A stretch of 40,468 bases of DNA. Source: JAZNBI01 sp045586995 (GTDB taxonomy: Bacteria > Bacillota > Clostridia > Oscillospirales > CAG-272). Positions 25,328 through 32,979 of this stretch are shown here, piece by piece; position 1 is the first letter of the stretch; the number at the start of each line of letters is the position of its first letter. The stretch spans positions 1 through 40,468 of the forward strand of contig JAZNBI010000041.1 of assembly GCA_045586995.1 (NCBI GenBank), in the 5' to 3' direction. The notes under the pieces were generated by a model. The model did no database searches and was not told the DNA's origin. It worked only from the letters and a program-made list of their open reading frames with translations. Made by a program: the position numbers and the translations under genes.

Positions 25328-26216
25328 GCTAAAGGATGGGCTAAAAGGAACAAAAGACGCTATTTTCGGCGGAGTCTCAAAAATACTTAAAAATTTTGTT
25401 CATATAGACGAGGATTTTTTGGACGAGCTCGAAGAATTACTTGTTTCTGCAGATGTGGGTGTCGGTGCTACTGAGGAGATTATCGATGAACTGCGCGAGC
25501 AGATAAAGGACGGTCGCCTTAAGGAACATGAGGAGGTTACCAGTGCTCTTAAGGGTATACTTAAAAATATGATAGGTGAAAGCGAAGATTTAGATCTTGA
25601 TAATTCCCCGTCGGTTATACTTATAATAGGTGTTAACGGAGCCGGCAAAACCACATCTATCGGTAAGATTTCCAACCGTCTGGTAAAAAGCGGAAAGCGC
25701 GTTGTTGTTGCTGCTGCCGATACCTTCCGCGCCGCCGCAATTGACCAGCTTGCGGTTTGGTGCGAAAGATCGGGCGCGGAATTGATAAAGCAATCGGAGG
25801 GGTCAGATCCTGCATCGGTTGTTTTTGATGCTGCAAATTATGTTAAAAATCACAAGTCGGACGTTCTTATAATTGACACGGCGGGAAGATTGCATAACAA
25901 AAAAAATCTTATGAACGAGCTTGAAAAAATCAATCGTATTATTGATCGTGAATTGCCCGGGGTGTCAAGAGAAAATTTGCTTGTGCTTGATGCTACAACA
26001 GGTCAGAATGCTATCATTCAAGCCAAAGAATTTAAAAATGCGGCTAAAATCACGGGGCTTATTCTTAATAAGTTGGACGGTACTGCAAAGGGCGGAATAA
26101 TTATTTCAATTAAGAAAGAGCTTGACATACCCGTTAAATTTATCGGTGTGGGTGAACGAATTGACGATATGCAACCCTTTGATGCAGACGAATTTATAAC
26201 AGCATTATGTGAGTGA
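25311..26216 (+). CDS. ftsY: Signal recognition particle receptor FtsY
   Basis: This 301-residue SRP receptor GTPase docks ribosome-SRP complexes at the membrane. It has a four-helix N domain and a G domain with GVNGAGKTTSIGKIS (P loop), DTFRAAAIDQL, IIDTAGRLHNKKNLM, ATTGQNAIIQA and NKLDGTAKGG. The acidic A domain is almost absent, as in many Gram-positives. The ATG at 25311, preceded by GGAGAAGG, overlaps the end of smc by 17 bases, so the pair is translationally coupled. It is followed after five bases by rdgB. Confidence 0.96.
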   Translation: MSFLNKLKDGLKGTKDAIFGGVSKILKNFVHIDEDFLDELEELLVSADVGVGATEEIIDELREQIKDGRLKEHEEVTSALKGILKNMIGESEDLDLDNSPSVILIIGVNGAGKTTSIGKISNRLVKSGKRVVVAAADTFRAAAIDQLAVWCERSGAELIKQSEGSDPASVVFDAANYVKNHKSDVLIIDTAGRLHNKKNLMNELEKINRIIDRELPGVSRENLLVLDATTGQNAIIQAKEFKNAAKITGLILNKLDGTAKGGIIISIKKELDIPVKFIGVGERIDDMQPFDADEFITALCE

Positions 26217-26221
26217 AAAAT

Positions 26222-26830
26222 ATGAAAGTCGTACTTGCTTCACGAAATAAAAATAAAATAGCCGAGCTTCAAAAGCTTTTATTGGATTATATCGAAGATA
26301 TTGAATTGCTTTCGCTTGATGATGTCGGAATAGATTATGAAATTATTGAAGATGGCGCGACGTTCGCTGAAAATTCCTTGATTAAAGCAAAAGCGGCGGC
26401 AACATCGGGATATATCGGAATAGGAGATGATTCCGGATTGTCGGTTGATGCGCTTGGCGGCGCGCCGGGCGTTATGTCCGCAAGATTTTCGGGTGTACAC
26501 GGCGATGATAAAGCCAACAACCGAAAGTTGCTTCGCGAAATGGAGAATATAAATGACAGAGACGCAGAATTTATTTGTGCGATTTCTTGTGTTTTTCCTA
26601 ATGATACTTCAAATTTTATAACGGCAACAGGGGTGTGCCGCGGAGAAATTCTTCGTGAAGAACGCGGAAACGGCGGCTTTGGATACGACCCGCTGTTCTT
26701 GTGCAAGGAATTCGGCAAAACATTTTCAGAGCTTTCGAGCGATGAGAAAAATTCTATCAGTCATCGCGGCATAGCAATTCAGAAATTTGCACAGCTTTTT
26801 ATGCGTGAAATCCGCAAATATAAAAACTAA
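26222..26830 (+). CDS. rdgB: dITP/XTP pyrophosphatase (RdgB/HAM1)
   Basis: This 202-residue house-cleaning nucleotidase hydrolyses ITP, dITP and XTP to monophosphates. The N terminus KVVLASRNKNKIAEL is the substrate-binding SxNxxK motif; IGDDSGLSVDALGGAPGVMSARF holds the catalytic acid residues; GNGGFGYDPLF and SHRGIA complete the family. The ATG at 26222 gives the family's N terminus. A GTG at 26213 overlapping the ftsY stop is possible but would add three residues. The ribosome binding site is weak, which suggests coupling to ftsY. Confidence 0.95.
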   Translation: MKVVLASRNKNKIAELQKLLLDYIEDIELLSLDDVGIDYEIIEDGATFAENSLIKAKAAATSGYIGIGDDSGLSVDALGGAPGVMSARFSGVHGDDKANNRKLLREMENINDRDAEFICAISCVFPNDTSNFITATGVCRGEILREERGNGGFGYDPLFLCKEFGKTFSELSSDEKNSISHRGIAIQKFAQLFMREIRKYKN

Positions 26831-26849
26831 ATCCGAAAGGTATAAATTT

Positions 26850-27137
26850 ATGATAACATCAAAACAAAGAGCTTATTTACGCTCGCTCGCAAGCGGCATT
26901 GACAGCATTATACAAGTCGGCAAGGGCGGATTAAGCGAAAATTTAATAAAAACGGTTTCCGATGCGTTAGAGGCAAGGGAGCTTATTAAAATAACAATTC
27001 TTGAAAACTGTGCGTTCACACCGCGTGAGATCGCAGATTTGATTGCAGAACAGGTCAGTGCCGAAGTGGTTTCGGTTATTGGCAAAAAAGCGGTGTTTTA
27101 TCGCGAATCCGAAAATCATAAAACTATTGAACTATAA
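26850..27137 (+). CDS. yhbY: YhbY-like CRM-domain RNA-binding protein
   Basis: This 95-residue single CRM domain (YhbY, called YqeI in B. subtilis) is associated with large-subunit ribosome assembly. The helix LTSKQRAYLRSLA-like start (ITSKQRAYLRSLASG), IQVGKGGLSENLI with the GxxG loop, and VSVIGKKAVFYRE are visible. The ATG at 26850 follows CGAAAGG; the upstream ATG at 26787 lies inside rdgB. Its TAA overlaps the nadD ATG, so nadD translation is probably coupled. Confidence 0.93.
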   Translation: MITSKQRAYLRSLASGIDSIIQVGKGGLSENLIKTVSDALEARELIKITILENCAFTPREIADLIAEQVSAEVVSVIGKKAVFYRESENHKTIEL

Positions 27138-27751
27138 TGGAAAACATTCTTAGAGTCGGGATATACGGAGGTACTTTTTCGCCACCGCACAATGGACATA
27201 TAAAAGCAGCTAAAGCTTTTATGGAATATATGCGACTGGATTTGCTGTATATCGTTCCTGCATTTCAATCTCCTAATAAGCCATTGGATGGAGAAGTGTG
27301 TGCATCACAGCGGATTCATATGTGTGAATTGGCTTTTGGCGGTATTGAAGGAGTTATTGTATCAGACACCGAAATCAAACGCAATAGTAAGAGTTATACT
27401 GTTGAAACGCTTAGAGAGCTTTCTGCAGAGCATAGAAAACTTTTTTTGCTTTTGGGAACAGATAAAATGCTTACATTAGACAAATGGTTTTGCTCAAATG
27501 AGATATTCGAGCTTTGTTATCCCGTTTATATAAGGAGAGAAGGCGATTGTAAAAACAGCGCTCTCATTATCGAAAAGAATAATTTATATTTAGAAAAATT
27601 CGGAAAGATCGTTCGAAGAATCCCATGCGAAGCACTTGAAATTTCCTCAAGTAAAATAAGAGATGCGATTAAAAACGGTGACGACATTTCCGAATTTGTT
27701 CCCAAAGAAATTGAAGCATATATAAAGGCAAATAATCTTTATAAAAATTGA
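27137..27751 (+). CDS. nadD: Nicotinate-nucleotide adenylyltransferase NadD
   Basis: This 204-residue enzyme transfers AMP from ATP to nicotinate mononucleotide in NAD synthesis. The nucleotidyltransferase motif GGTFSPPHNGHIKAA near the N terminus and ISSSKIRDAI near the C terminus bind ATP. yhbY-nadD is a conserved Firmicutes pair, but the usual next genes yqeK (HD hydrolase) and rsfS are absent, and an envelope-acylation module follows at once. That makes this a breakpoint from the ancestral order. Confidence 0.95.
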   Translation: MENILRVGIYGGTFSPPHNGHIKAAKAFMEYMRLDLLYIVPAFQSPNKPLDGEVCASQRIHMCELAFGGIEGVIVSDTEIKRNSKSYTVETLRELSAEHRKLFLLLGTDKMLTLDKWFCSNEIFELCYPVYIRREGDCKNSALIIEKNNLYLEKFGKIVRRIPCEALEISSSKIRDAIKNGDDISEFVPKEIEAYIKANNLYKN

Positions 27752-27765
27752 GAACGGAGATTGTT

Positions 27766-27993
27766 ATGGATAAACTTATAGCTATTTTGTCAGGACTTCA
27801 CCCGGATGTTGATTTTACAAAAGAAAATTCACTTGTAGACGACGGAATAATTGATTCTTTGGACATTGTTACCTTGGTTACGGAAATCAGTACGGAATTT
27901 GATGTAGTAATTCCGCCTGAAGAAATTATTCCCGAAAATTTCAATTGTGCAGAGGCGCTCTTTGAGCTTATAAAACGTATTGACGAGGAATAA
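27766..27993 (+). CDS. Acyl carrier protein of the MBOAT module
   Basis: This 75-residue four-helix carrier protein is acidic, with the phosphopantetheine attachment serine at Ser31 in DDGIIDSLDIV. The phrasing is closer to specialised carriers (DltC type, IIDSLDI) than to fatty-acid ACP (DSLDTVE or DSLDxVELVM). The ATG at 27766 follows CGGAGA; the TTG-type upstream start lacks a site. It ends three bases before the acyltransferase gene, implying that its cargo serves that enzyme. No adenylating ligase (DltA) lies in the window, so how it is loaded is unknown. Confidence 0.88.
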   Translation: MDKLIAILSGLHPDVDFTKENSLVDDGIIDSLDIVTLVTEISTEFDVVIPPEEIIPENFNCAEALFELIKRIDEE

Positions 27994-27996
27994 AAC

Positions 27997-29589
27997 GTGC
28001 TCTTTACATCATATGAATTTTTGATTTTTCTTTGCGCGGTTCTCATATTATATTACATTCTTCCCAAGCGGATGCAGTGGGGAGTTTTGCTGGTATCAAG
28101 CTATCTGTTTTACTGCTTCAATGGAATAGAATCCGTAGCTTTTATACTTGCAACCACTATATCCACATATTTTTTTGCTTTAATTATATCAAAACGTCAT
28201 AGAAATATTTCGGAAGTGATTGCATCGCGCGGAGAATTTTTGTCAAAGGAAGAACGGAAAGCACTTCGTGCAAAATCGAAATCCGGCTCGTTTAAATGGC
28301 TTTGTCTTGGGCTATGTTTGAATTTTGGAATGTTGGGCGTTATAAAGTATACAGCGTTTGCATTTACAAATTTAAATTCATTGCTCCATTTTTTCGGTTC
28401 ATCAGCCGAAATAGATGTTCCGTCGCTTATCATGCCACTCGGAATATCGTTTTATATTTTTAAAACTATGAGCTATTTGATTGATGTTTACAGAGGAAAA
28501 GCACAACCGGAAACAAATCTCGGTAAGTTTGCTCTTTTTGTGTCCTTTTTTCCGCAATTGATTCAAGGGCCTATCAGCAGATTTGACGAGCTTGCTCCGT
28601 CGCTTTTTGCCGAGCATAAATTTGATATTAAAAAGTTCACATTCGGTTTGCAACGTGTTGTATGGGGATATTTCAAAAAATTGGTCATTGCCGACCGTAT
28701 ACTTATTGCCATTTCTGCTATGCTGGAAGACCCCGAGGCGTTCCAAGGTGTATATGTGGTACTTATGATAGTGCTTTACTCGGTTGAAATATATGCCGAT
28801 TTTACGGGCGGCATTGACATTACGATAGGTATTGCAGAAGCAATGGGAATACAGATGGCAGAGAACTTTGACCATCCGTTCTTTTCAAAATCCACCAAAG
28901 AATATTGGCGTCGTTGGCACATTACTATGGGAACATGGTTTACCGATTATGTTTTTTATCCTCTTTCGGTTTGCCGACCGATGCTTAAGATATCAAAAAA
29001 ATCCAGAGAGGTTTTTGGTCCAAAAATCGGCAAGCGTATACCTGTATATCTTGCCACGTTAACAACATGGTTTCTTACGGGATTATGGCATGGCGCGGGA
29101 TGGAATTTCATTGTTTGGGGACTTTTAAACAGTGTAATTATACTTGTTTCTCAGGAACTATCTCCGGTGTATGATAAATTTCATAAAAAATTCCCCGGGT
29201 TATCTCCGGAGGGTAAATACGGTGTGTTTATGATGTTGAGAACATTCTTGTTAATGGGAACGATAAGAGTGCTTGATTGCTATCGAAACGTTCCGTTAAC
29301 TTTTAAGATGCTGTCTACAATTTTTTACAGATTCAATTACGGGGACCTTTTTCACGGCGCGCTTTCTGTGCTTGGACTTAATGCAGGAGATTGGCTCGTA
29401 ATTTTTATCGGCTGTATTATAATGTTTGTTGTCAGTTTTCTGGGATTGCGTAAAAGTGTACGTGAAAGATTGTGGGAAAGACCGATATTTTCAAACGTGT
29501 TGTTTGGAAGTTTAATTTTATGTATAATTGTGCTTGGAGCATACGGTATTGGTTATGAAGAGGCACAGTTTATTTACAATCAATTTTGA
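27997..29589 (+). CDS. MBOAT-family membrane O-acyltransferase (AlgI/DltB-like)
   Basis: This 530-residue polytopic protein has about 10-12 hydrophobic segments. The MBOAT signatures are strong: FFPQLIQGPISRFDEL, DFTGGIDITIGIAEAMG, HPFFSKSTKEYWRRWHITMG, and TGLWHGAGWNFIVWG, which contains the invariant histidine (His365). Such proteins pass an acyl group across the membrane to a cell-wall polymer or polysaccharide (D-alanine to teichoic acid for DltB, acetate to alginate for AlgI). Translation starts at GTG, with GAGGA nine bases upstream. The gene is flanked by a carrier protein and an SGNH-like partner. The acyl group and acceptor cannot be read from sequence. Confidence 0.9.
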   Translation: MLFTSYEFLIFLCAVLILYYILPKRMQWGVLLVSSYLFYCFNGIESVAFILATTISTYFFALIISKRHRNISEVIASRGEFLSKEERKALRAKSKSGSFKWLCLGLCLNFGMLGVIKYTAFAFTNLNSLLHFFGSSAEIDVPSLIMPLGISFYIFKTMSYLIDVYRGKAQPETNLGKFALFVSFFPQLIQGPISRFDELAPSLFAEHKFDIKKFTFGLQRVVWGYFKKLVIADRILIAISAMLEDPEAFQGVYVVLMIVLYSVEIYADFTGGIDITIGIAEAMGIQMAENFDHPFFSKSTKEYWRRWHITMGTWFTDYVFYPLSVCRPMLKISKKSREVFGPKIGKRIPVYLATLTTWFLTGLWHGAGWNFIVWGLLNSVIILVSQELSPVYDKFHKKFPGLSPEGKYGVFMMLRTFLLMGTIRVLDCYRNVPLTFKMLSTIFYRFNYGDLFHGALSVLGLNAGDWLVIFIGCIIMFVVSFLGLRKSVRERLWERPIFSNVLFGSLILCIIVLGAYGIGYEEAQFIYNQF

Positions 29590-29603
29590 GAAGGATGGGT
29601 GCT

Positions 29604-30644
29604 ATGCGAAAAAGAATTATTTCAGCTCTGCTTGTGCTCATAATTTTGATATTTATACTTGGATTTTTGCAACTCCTTTTTGTGCCGAAATATATGTCTG
29701 ATATAAAAGAGGGGGCGCTTATTTCGGAATACTATAACAATGTCGGGAACAACGATGTTATTTTTATAGGCGATTGCGAAGTATATGAGAGCTTTGTACC
29801 TGTTGTTATGTGGGAAGAATACGGTATAACCTCGTATATAAGAGGAAGTGCTCAGCAATTAATCTGGCAGTCTTATTATATATTGGAAGAAACGTTGAAA
29901 TACGAAAAACCGAAGGCGGTTGTCTTTAATGTTTTGTCTATGAAATACGGAACTCCTCAAAATGAAGCGTATAACCGTATGACGCTTGACCAAATGAAAT
30001 GGTCTGATTCAAAGATCAAGGCAATAAAAGCGTCTATGACAGAAGATGAGAATTTGATTTCATATATATTCCCGATTTTTCGCTATCACTCTCGTTGGAA
30101 TCAGCTTGAAAAGGATGATTTTAAATATCTTTTTTCGCGAGATAAAGTAAGTCATAACGGATATTTGATGCAGGTTGGGGAAGTGCCCAAGACGTCCGAC
30201 AGAGAAGGAAAGCCGCTTGATAATTATGAATTTTCGGAAGTTTCATACAAATATCTTGATGATATGCGAAAGCTTTGCGAAGATAATGATATCGAATTGA
30301 TTCTTATAAAGGCCCCCACGAATTCTTGGAAGTACTATTGGTATGATGAGTGGGATAAACAAATTGTTGAATATTCAGAAAAATATAATTTGACCTATTA
30401 TAATTTTTTAGCCCATATTGATGAAATCGGAATCGATTGGAATACAGATTCTTATGACGGAGGCATTCATTTGAATGTTAAAGGAGCCGAAAAGCTTTCG
30501 AAATTTTTCGGCAAATTGCTGCTTGAAGATTTTAATTTTGAGGACAGACGAACGGATGCTCAGCTTGTGTCAATATGGTTGAAAAAATCCGAAGCATATT
30601 ACGAAGAGAAAGCATTTCTTTACAGTATGGAGGAAAACAAATGA
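29604..30644 (+). CDS. Membrane-anchored SGNH-like protein, GDC in place of GDS
   Basis: This is a 346-residue protein with an N-terminal membrane helix (about 5-27) and an extracytoplasmic SGNH-hydrolase-like domain. Block I reads FIGDCEVYESF, with cysteine (Cys58) where the nucleophilic serine is expected. Near the end DGGIHLNVKGAEKLS (Asp285, His289) resembles the Asp-His block. Similar proteins (DltD, AlgJ/AlgX) complete acyl transfer outside the cell in MBOAT systems. The ATG at 29604 is preferred, nine bases after AGAAGG; a TTG at 29586 overlaps the preceding gene. It ends overlapping the lipoprotein start (ATGA). Confidence 0.75.
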   Translation: MRKRIISALLVLIILIFILGFLQLLFVPKYMSDIKEGALISEYYNNVGNNDVIFIGDCEVYESFVPVVMWEEYGITSYIRGSAQQLIWQSYYILEETLKYEKPKAVVFNVLSMKYGTPQNEAYNRMTLDQMKWSDSKIKAIKASMTEDENLISYIFPIFRYHSRWNQLEKDDFKYLFSRDKVSHNGYLMQVGEVPKTSDREGKPLDNYEFSEVSYKYLDDMRKLCEDNDIELILIKAPTNSWKYYWYDEWDKQIVEYSEKYNLTYYNFLAHIDEIGIDWNTDSYDGGIHLNVKGAEKLSKFFGKLLLEDFNFEDRRTDAQLVSIWLKKSEAYYEEKAFLYSMEENK

Positions 30645-31129
30645 AAAAAATTTTATGCTTTTTTATTGTTATTTTGATATTTATTTTGTGCTCTTGTGAA
30701 AATAATGTTGCGGAGAACAATCTTTCGATGCTATATCGTGATGTTAATATTCAAATCGGAGCTAAGGCGGATGCGGTTATCGAAAAGCTCGGAAACGATT
30801 ATAGTTATTCGGAGACTGAGAGCTGCGCATATCAGGGAAAAGATAAAATATATCAATATCCCGATATAGATATATACACTTATCCTAAAAATAACGTGGA
30901 TTATATTCTTTCGGTAGTTTTTTTAAATGATACGGTAGAAACAGGAGAAAAAATTACGATTGGGTCATCGACTCAGGATATAATAAAAGCATACGGCAAA
31001 GATAATTTGATTTTTTTAGGTGCCGAGGGCTACGAAAATATAAACTATGAAAAAGGCGACTCAAAAATAAGGATGTTTATGAGAGAAGGCGAAATATATT
31101 ATTTGGAGTACACTCTGATTACAGAATAA
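30641..31129 (+). CDS. Small lipoprotein with a tandem repeat
   Basis: The 162-residue product has a lipoprotein signal peptide: a basic start, a hydrophobic stretch (about 5-15) and the lipobox LCSC, with the lipidated residue at Cys18. The mature part seems to hold two copies of one motif (IQIGAKADAVIEKLGNDY and ITIGSSTQDIIKAYGKDN, each followed by a strand-rich YTYP/RMFM segment), a pattern seen in BamE/BLIP-like folds. The function is unknown. The start overlaps the stop of the SGNH-like gene, so it is coupled to the acylation module and may be its accessory or acceptor-binding part. Confidence 0.75.
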   Translation: MKKILCFFIVILIFILCSCENNVAENNLSMLYRDVNIQIGAKADAVIEKLGNDYSYSETESCAYQGKDKIYQYPDIDIYTYPKNNVDYILSVVFLNDTVETGEKITIGSSTQDIIKAYGKDNLIFLGAEGYENINYEKGDSKIRMFMREGEIYYLEYTLITE

Positions 31130-31194
31130 TTTGATATATTTAGCACTCGAACCAATAGTTTACAAAATATTTACAAACAAATTCATAAAAACAC

Positions 31195-31223
31195 TTGACA
31201 AACAGCTTGAAAAATGATAAATT
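31195..31223 (+). promoter_or_regulatory. Sigma-A promoter of the hrcA-dnaK operon
   Basis: TTGACA (31195-31200) and TAAATT (31218-31223) are 17 bases apart, with an extended TGA before the -10. Transcription would start just upstream of or within the CIRCE operator. Confidence 0.8.
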
Positions 31224-31234
31224 ATGTACCGTAA

Positions 31235-31261
31235 TTAGCACTTAGACAAAAAGAGTGCTAA
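31235..31261 (+). promoter_or_regulatory. CIRCE operator (HrcA binding site)
   Basis: TTAGCACTT, nine spacer bases, then GAGTGCTAA match the CIRCE consensus at 17 of 18 arm positions. It overlaps the expected transcription start of hrcA. HrcA binds here and represses the operon until heat shock diverts GroEL. Confidence 0.95.
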
Positions 31262-31307
31262 AACATAAATGAGTCATTTTCAAGCTGCTTTTTATGGAGG
31301 TGATATA

Positions 31308-32411
31308 ATGGGATTTGAAGAAGAAGCTTCTTCTTTGCTCCAAAATCACGAATTAAGCGAACGAAAAAAGCAAATATTAAAGGCGATTGTTGATGAATAT
31401 ATTTCCGGCGGAGAGCCGGTCGGATCTAAATATCTTCTTCAAAGCAATTCAATGACCTGTTCTGCGGCAACTATCAGAAATGAAATGGCTGAGCTTGAGG
31501 AAATGGGATATCTCGAACAGCCCCACACCTCGGCAGGGCGTGTCCCGAGCGAGCTTGGATATCGTTTCTATGTAGACTCCTTAATTAAGAGCTATGCAAT
31601 TACCGCCAAAGAAATCGAAGAAATAAATCATCTTATGAAGGTCAAGGCAATGGAGCTGGATAATATCCTTGAAACGGCTTCAAAATTGGCATCCGCGCTA
31701 ACAAATTATACCGGTATTGCAGTCAAGCCGCGCGCATCTGCGGTTACTATAACAAAGTTTAACACTATTCCGATTGATGACTATAATTTCATACTTGTTA
31801 TGATTACATCTACCGGAGCGGTTAAAACCAAGCATGTTAAAATGCTGCAGAAAATTTCTGTGGAAGACGTTAACTCTATTTCCGATATGCTCAATAAAAA
31901 CATTTCGGGAATGTGCGTAAAAGAAATTACGCTTCCAATGCTTATGAAGCTTGAACAAGAAGCCGGAGCAAACGCTTCATTAATAACTCCTATTATAAAA
32001 GCCATCTATCAAACAATGGAGGAATTCGACAACGGAGAACTTCGCCTTAGCGGTTTAAACCGATTGCTTCAGTATCCCGAATATTCTGATAAAGCACAAT
32101 TAGGTGAGCTTATCACCGCACTTGAGCAAAAGGATGAAATAATTGACCTTATCGAAGAGGGCAAGGACGATATAAATGTCTTTATCGGTTCGGAAAGTTC
32201 GGTTGAGGTTATGAACAACTCCGCAATAGTTTTCAAGCCGATTAAAAAGGATGGAAAAACCGTTGGAGCGGTAGGTGTTATCGGACCCAGACGTATGGAC
32301 TACGCCAAAGTGTTGGCAACGATAGAAGGACTTGCAGGGAATATTTCGGGGTTGATCGAGGATAACGTAAAACTTCTTAAAGAAAGAGAAAAGGAAAATG
32401 ATGATGGATGA
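31308..32411 (+). CDS. hrcA: Heat-inducible transcription repressor HrcA
   Basis: This 367-residue repressor of class I heat-shock genes has an N-terminal winged helix (LSERKKQILKAIVDEYI, SAATIRNEMAELEEMGYLEQ, PHTSAGRVPSELGYRFYVD), followed by the dimerisation and GAF-like core domains (VFIGSES, GAVGVIGPRRMDYAKV). The start at 31308 has a near-perfect GGAGGTGAT five bases upstream; an earlier ATG at 31269 lacks one. The gene is first in the operon and is autoregulated through CIRCE. It overlaps grpE by 11 bases. Confidence 0.97.
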   Translation: MGFEEEASSLLQNHELSERKKQILKAIVDEYISGGEPVGSKYLLQSNSMTCSAATIRNEMAELEEMGYLEQPHTSAGRVPSELGYRFYVDSLIKSYAITAKEIEEINHLMKVKAMELDNILETASKLASALTNYTGIAVKPRASAVTITKFNTIPIDDYNFILVMITSTGAVKTKHVKMLQKISVEDVNSISDMLNKNISGMCVKEITLPMLMKLEQEAGANASLITPIIKAIYQTMEEFDNGELRLSGLNRLLQYPEYSDKAQLGELITALEQKDEIIDLIEEGKDDINVFIGSESSVEVMNNSAIVFKPIKKDGKTVGAVGVIGPRRMDYAKVLATIEGLAGNISGLIEDNVKLLKEREKENDDG

Positions 32412-32952
32412 AGAAATAAAAAATGAATCGGAAGAAATAATTGAAAATTCCGAAGATTCCGTAAAAAGCGAAAAGAAAAAGCAAAAAAAGCAGGACGGAG
32501 AAATAAAGGAGCTTAAAAAAGTTCTTGAAGAAAAGCAAGCTGAGTTAGAAGCTCTTAACGACAAATATCTAAGACTTATGGCGGAGTATGATAATTTCCG
32601 TAAACGCACGCAAAAAGAACGCGAAGGAATTTATACCGATGCTTGTACGGATGTTATTTCAAGCATATTACCGGTTATTGATAACGTTGAGAGAGCGGTT
32701 ACTTTTAATGATGCTCAATCTGTATCAAAGGGGGTTGAAATGATTCTCCGAAGCTTTATCGAGATCCTTGAAAAACTCGGGGTCCACGAAATAGAATCAT
32801 TGGGAAAAACCTTTGATCCCAATCTTCACAACGCTGTTATGCATATTGAAGATGAACAATACGGAGAAAACGAAATTATCGAAGTGCTTCAAAAGGGCTA
32901 TATAAAAGGCGATAAAGTCATTCGTTTTTCTGTTGTAAAAGTTGCAAATTAA
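32401..32952 (+). CDS. grpE: Nucleotide exchange factor GrpE
   Basis: This protein of about 183 residues releases ADP from DnaK. The N-terminal half is charged, Lys/Glu-rich and coiled-coil (about 30-75), with LRLMAEYDNFRKRTQKE at the helix end. The beta domain contains GVEMILRSFIEILEKLGV, FDPNLHNAVMH and VLQKGYIKGDKVIRFSVVKVAN. Three consecutive ATGs (32398, 32401, 32404) follow AAGG; the middle one has acceptable spacing, but the exact start is ambiguous. Overlap with hrcA suggests coupled translation. Confidence 0.95.
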   Translation: MMDEEIKNESEEIIENSEDSVKSEKKKQKKQDGEIKELKKVLEEKQAELEALNDKYLRLMAEYDNFRKRTQKEREGIYTDACTDVISSILPVIDNVERAVTFNDAQSVSKGVEMILRSFIEILEKLGVHEIESLGKTFDPNLHNAVMHIEDEQYGENEIIEVLQKGYIKGDKVIRFSVVKVAN

Positions 32953-32979
32953 AAAATATTATATTGGAGGAAATTTATT

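Noticed and set aside
31269..31307. Longer HrcA starting at 31269
   Set aside because: No ribosome binding site there, whereas GGAGGTGAT lies at proper spacing before 31308, which also gives the family's usual N terminus.
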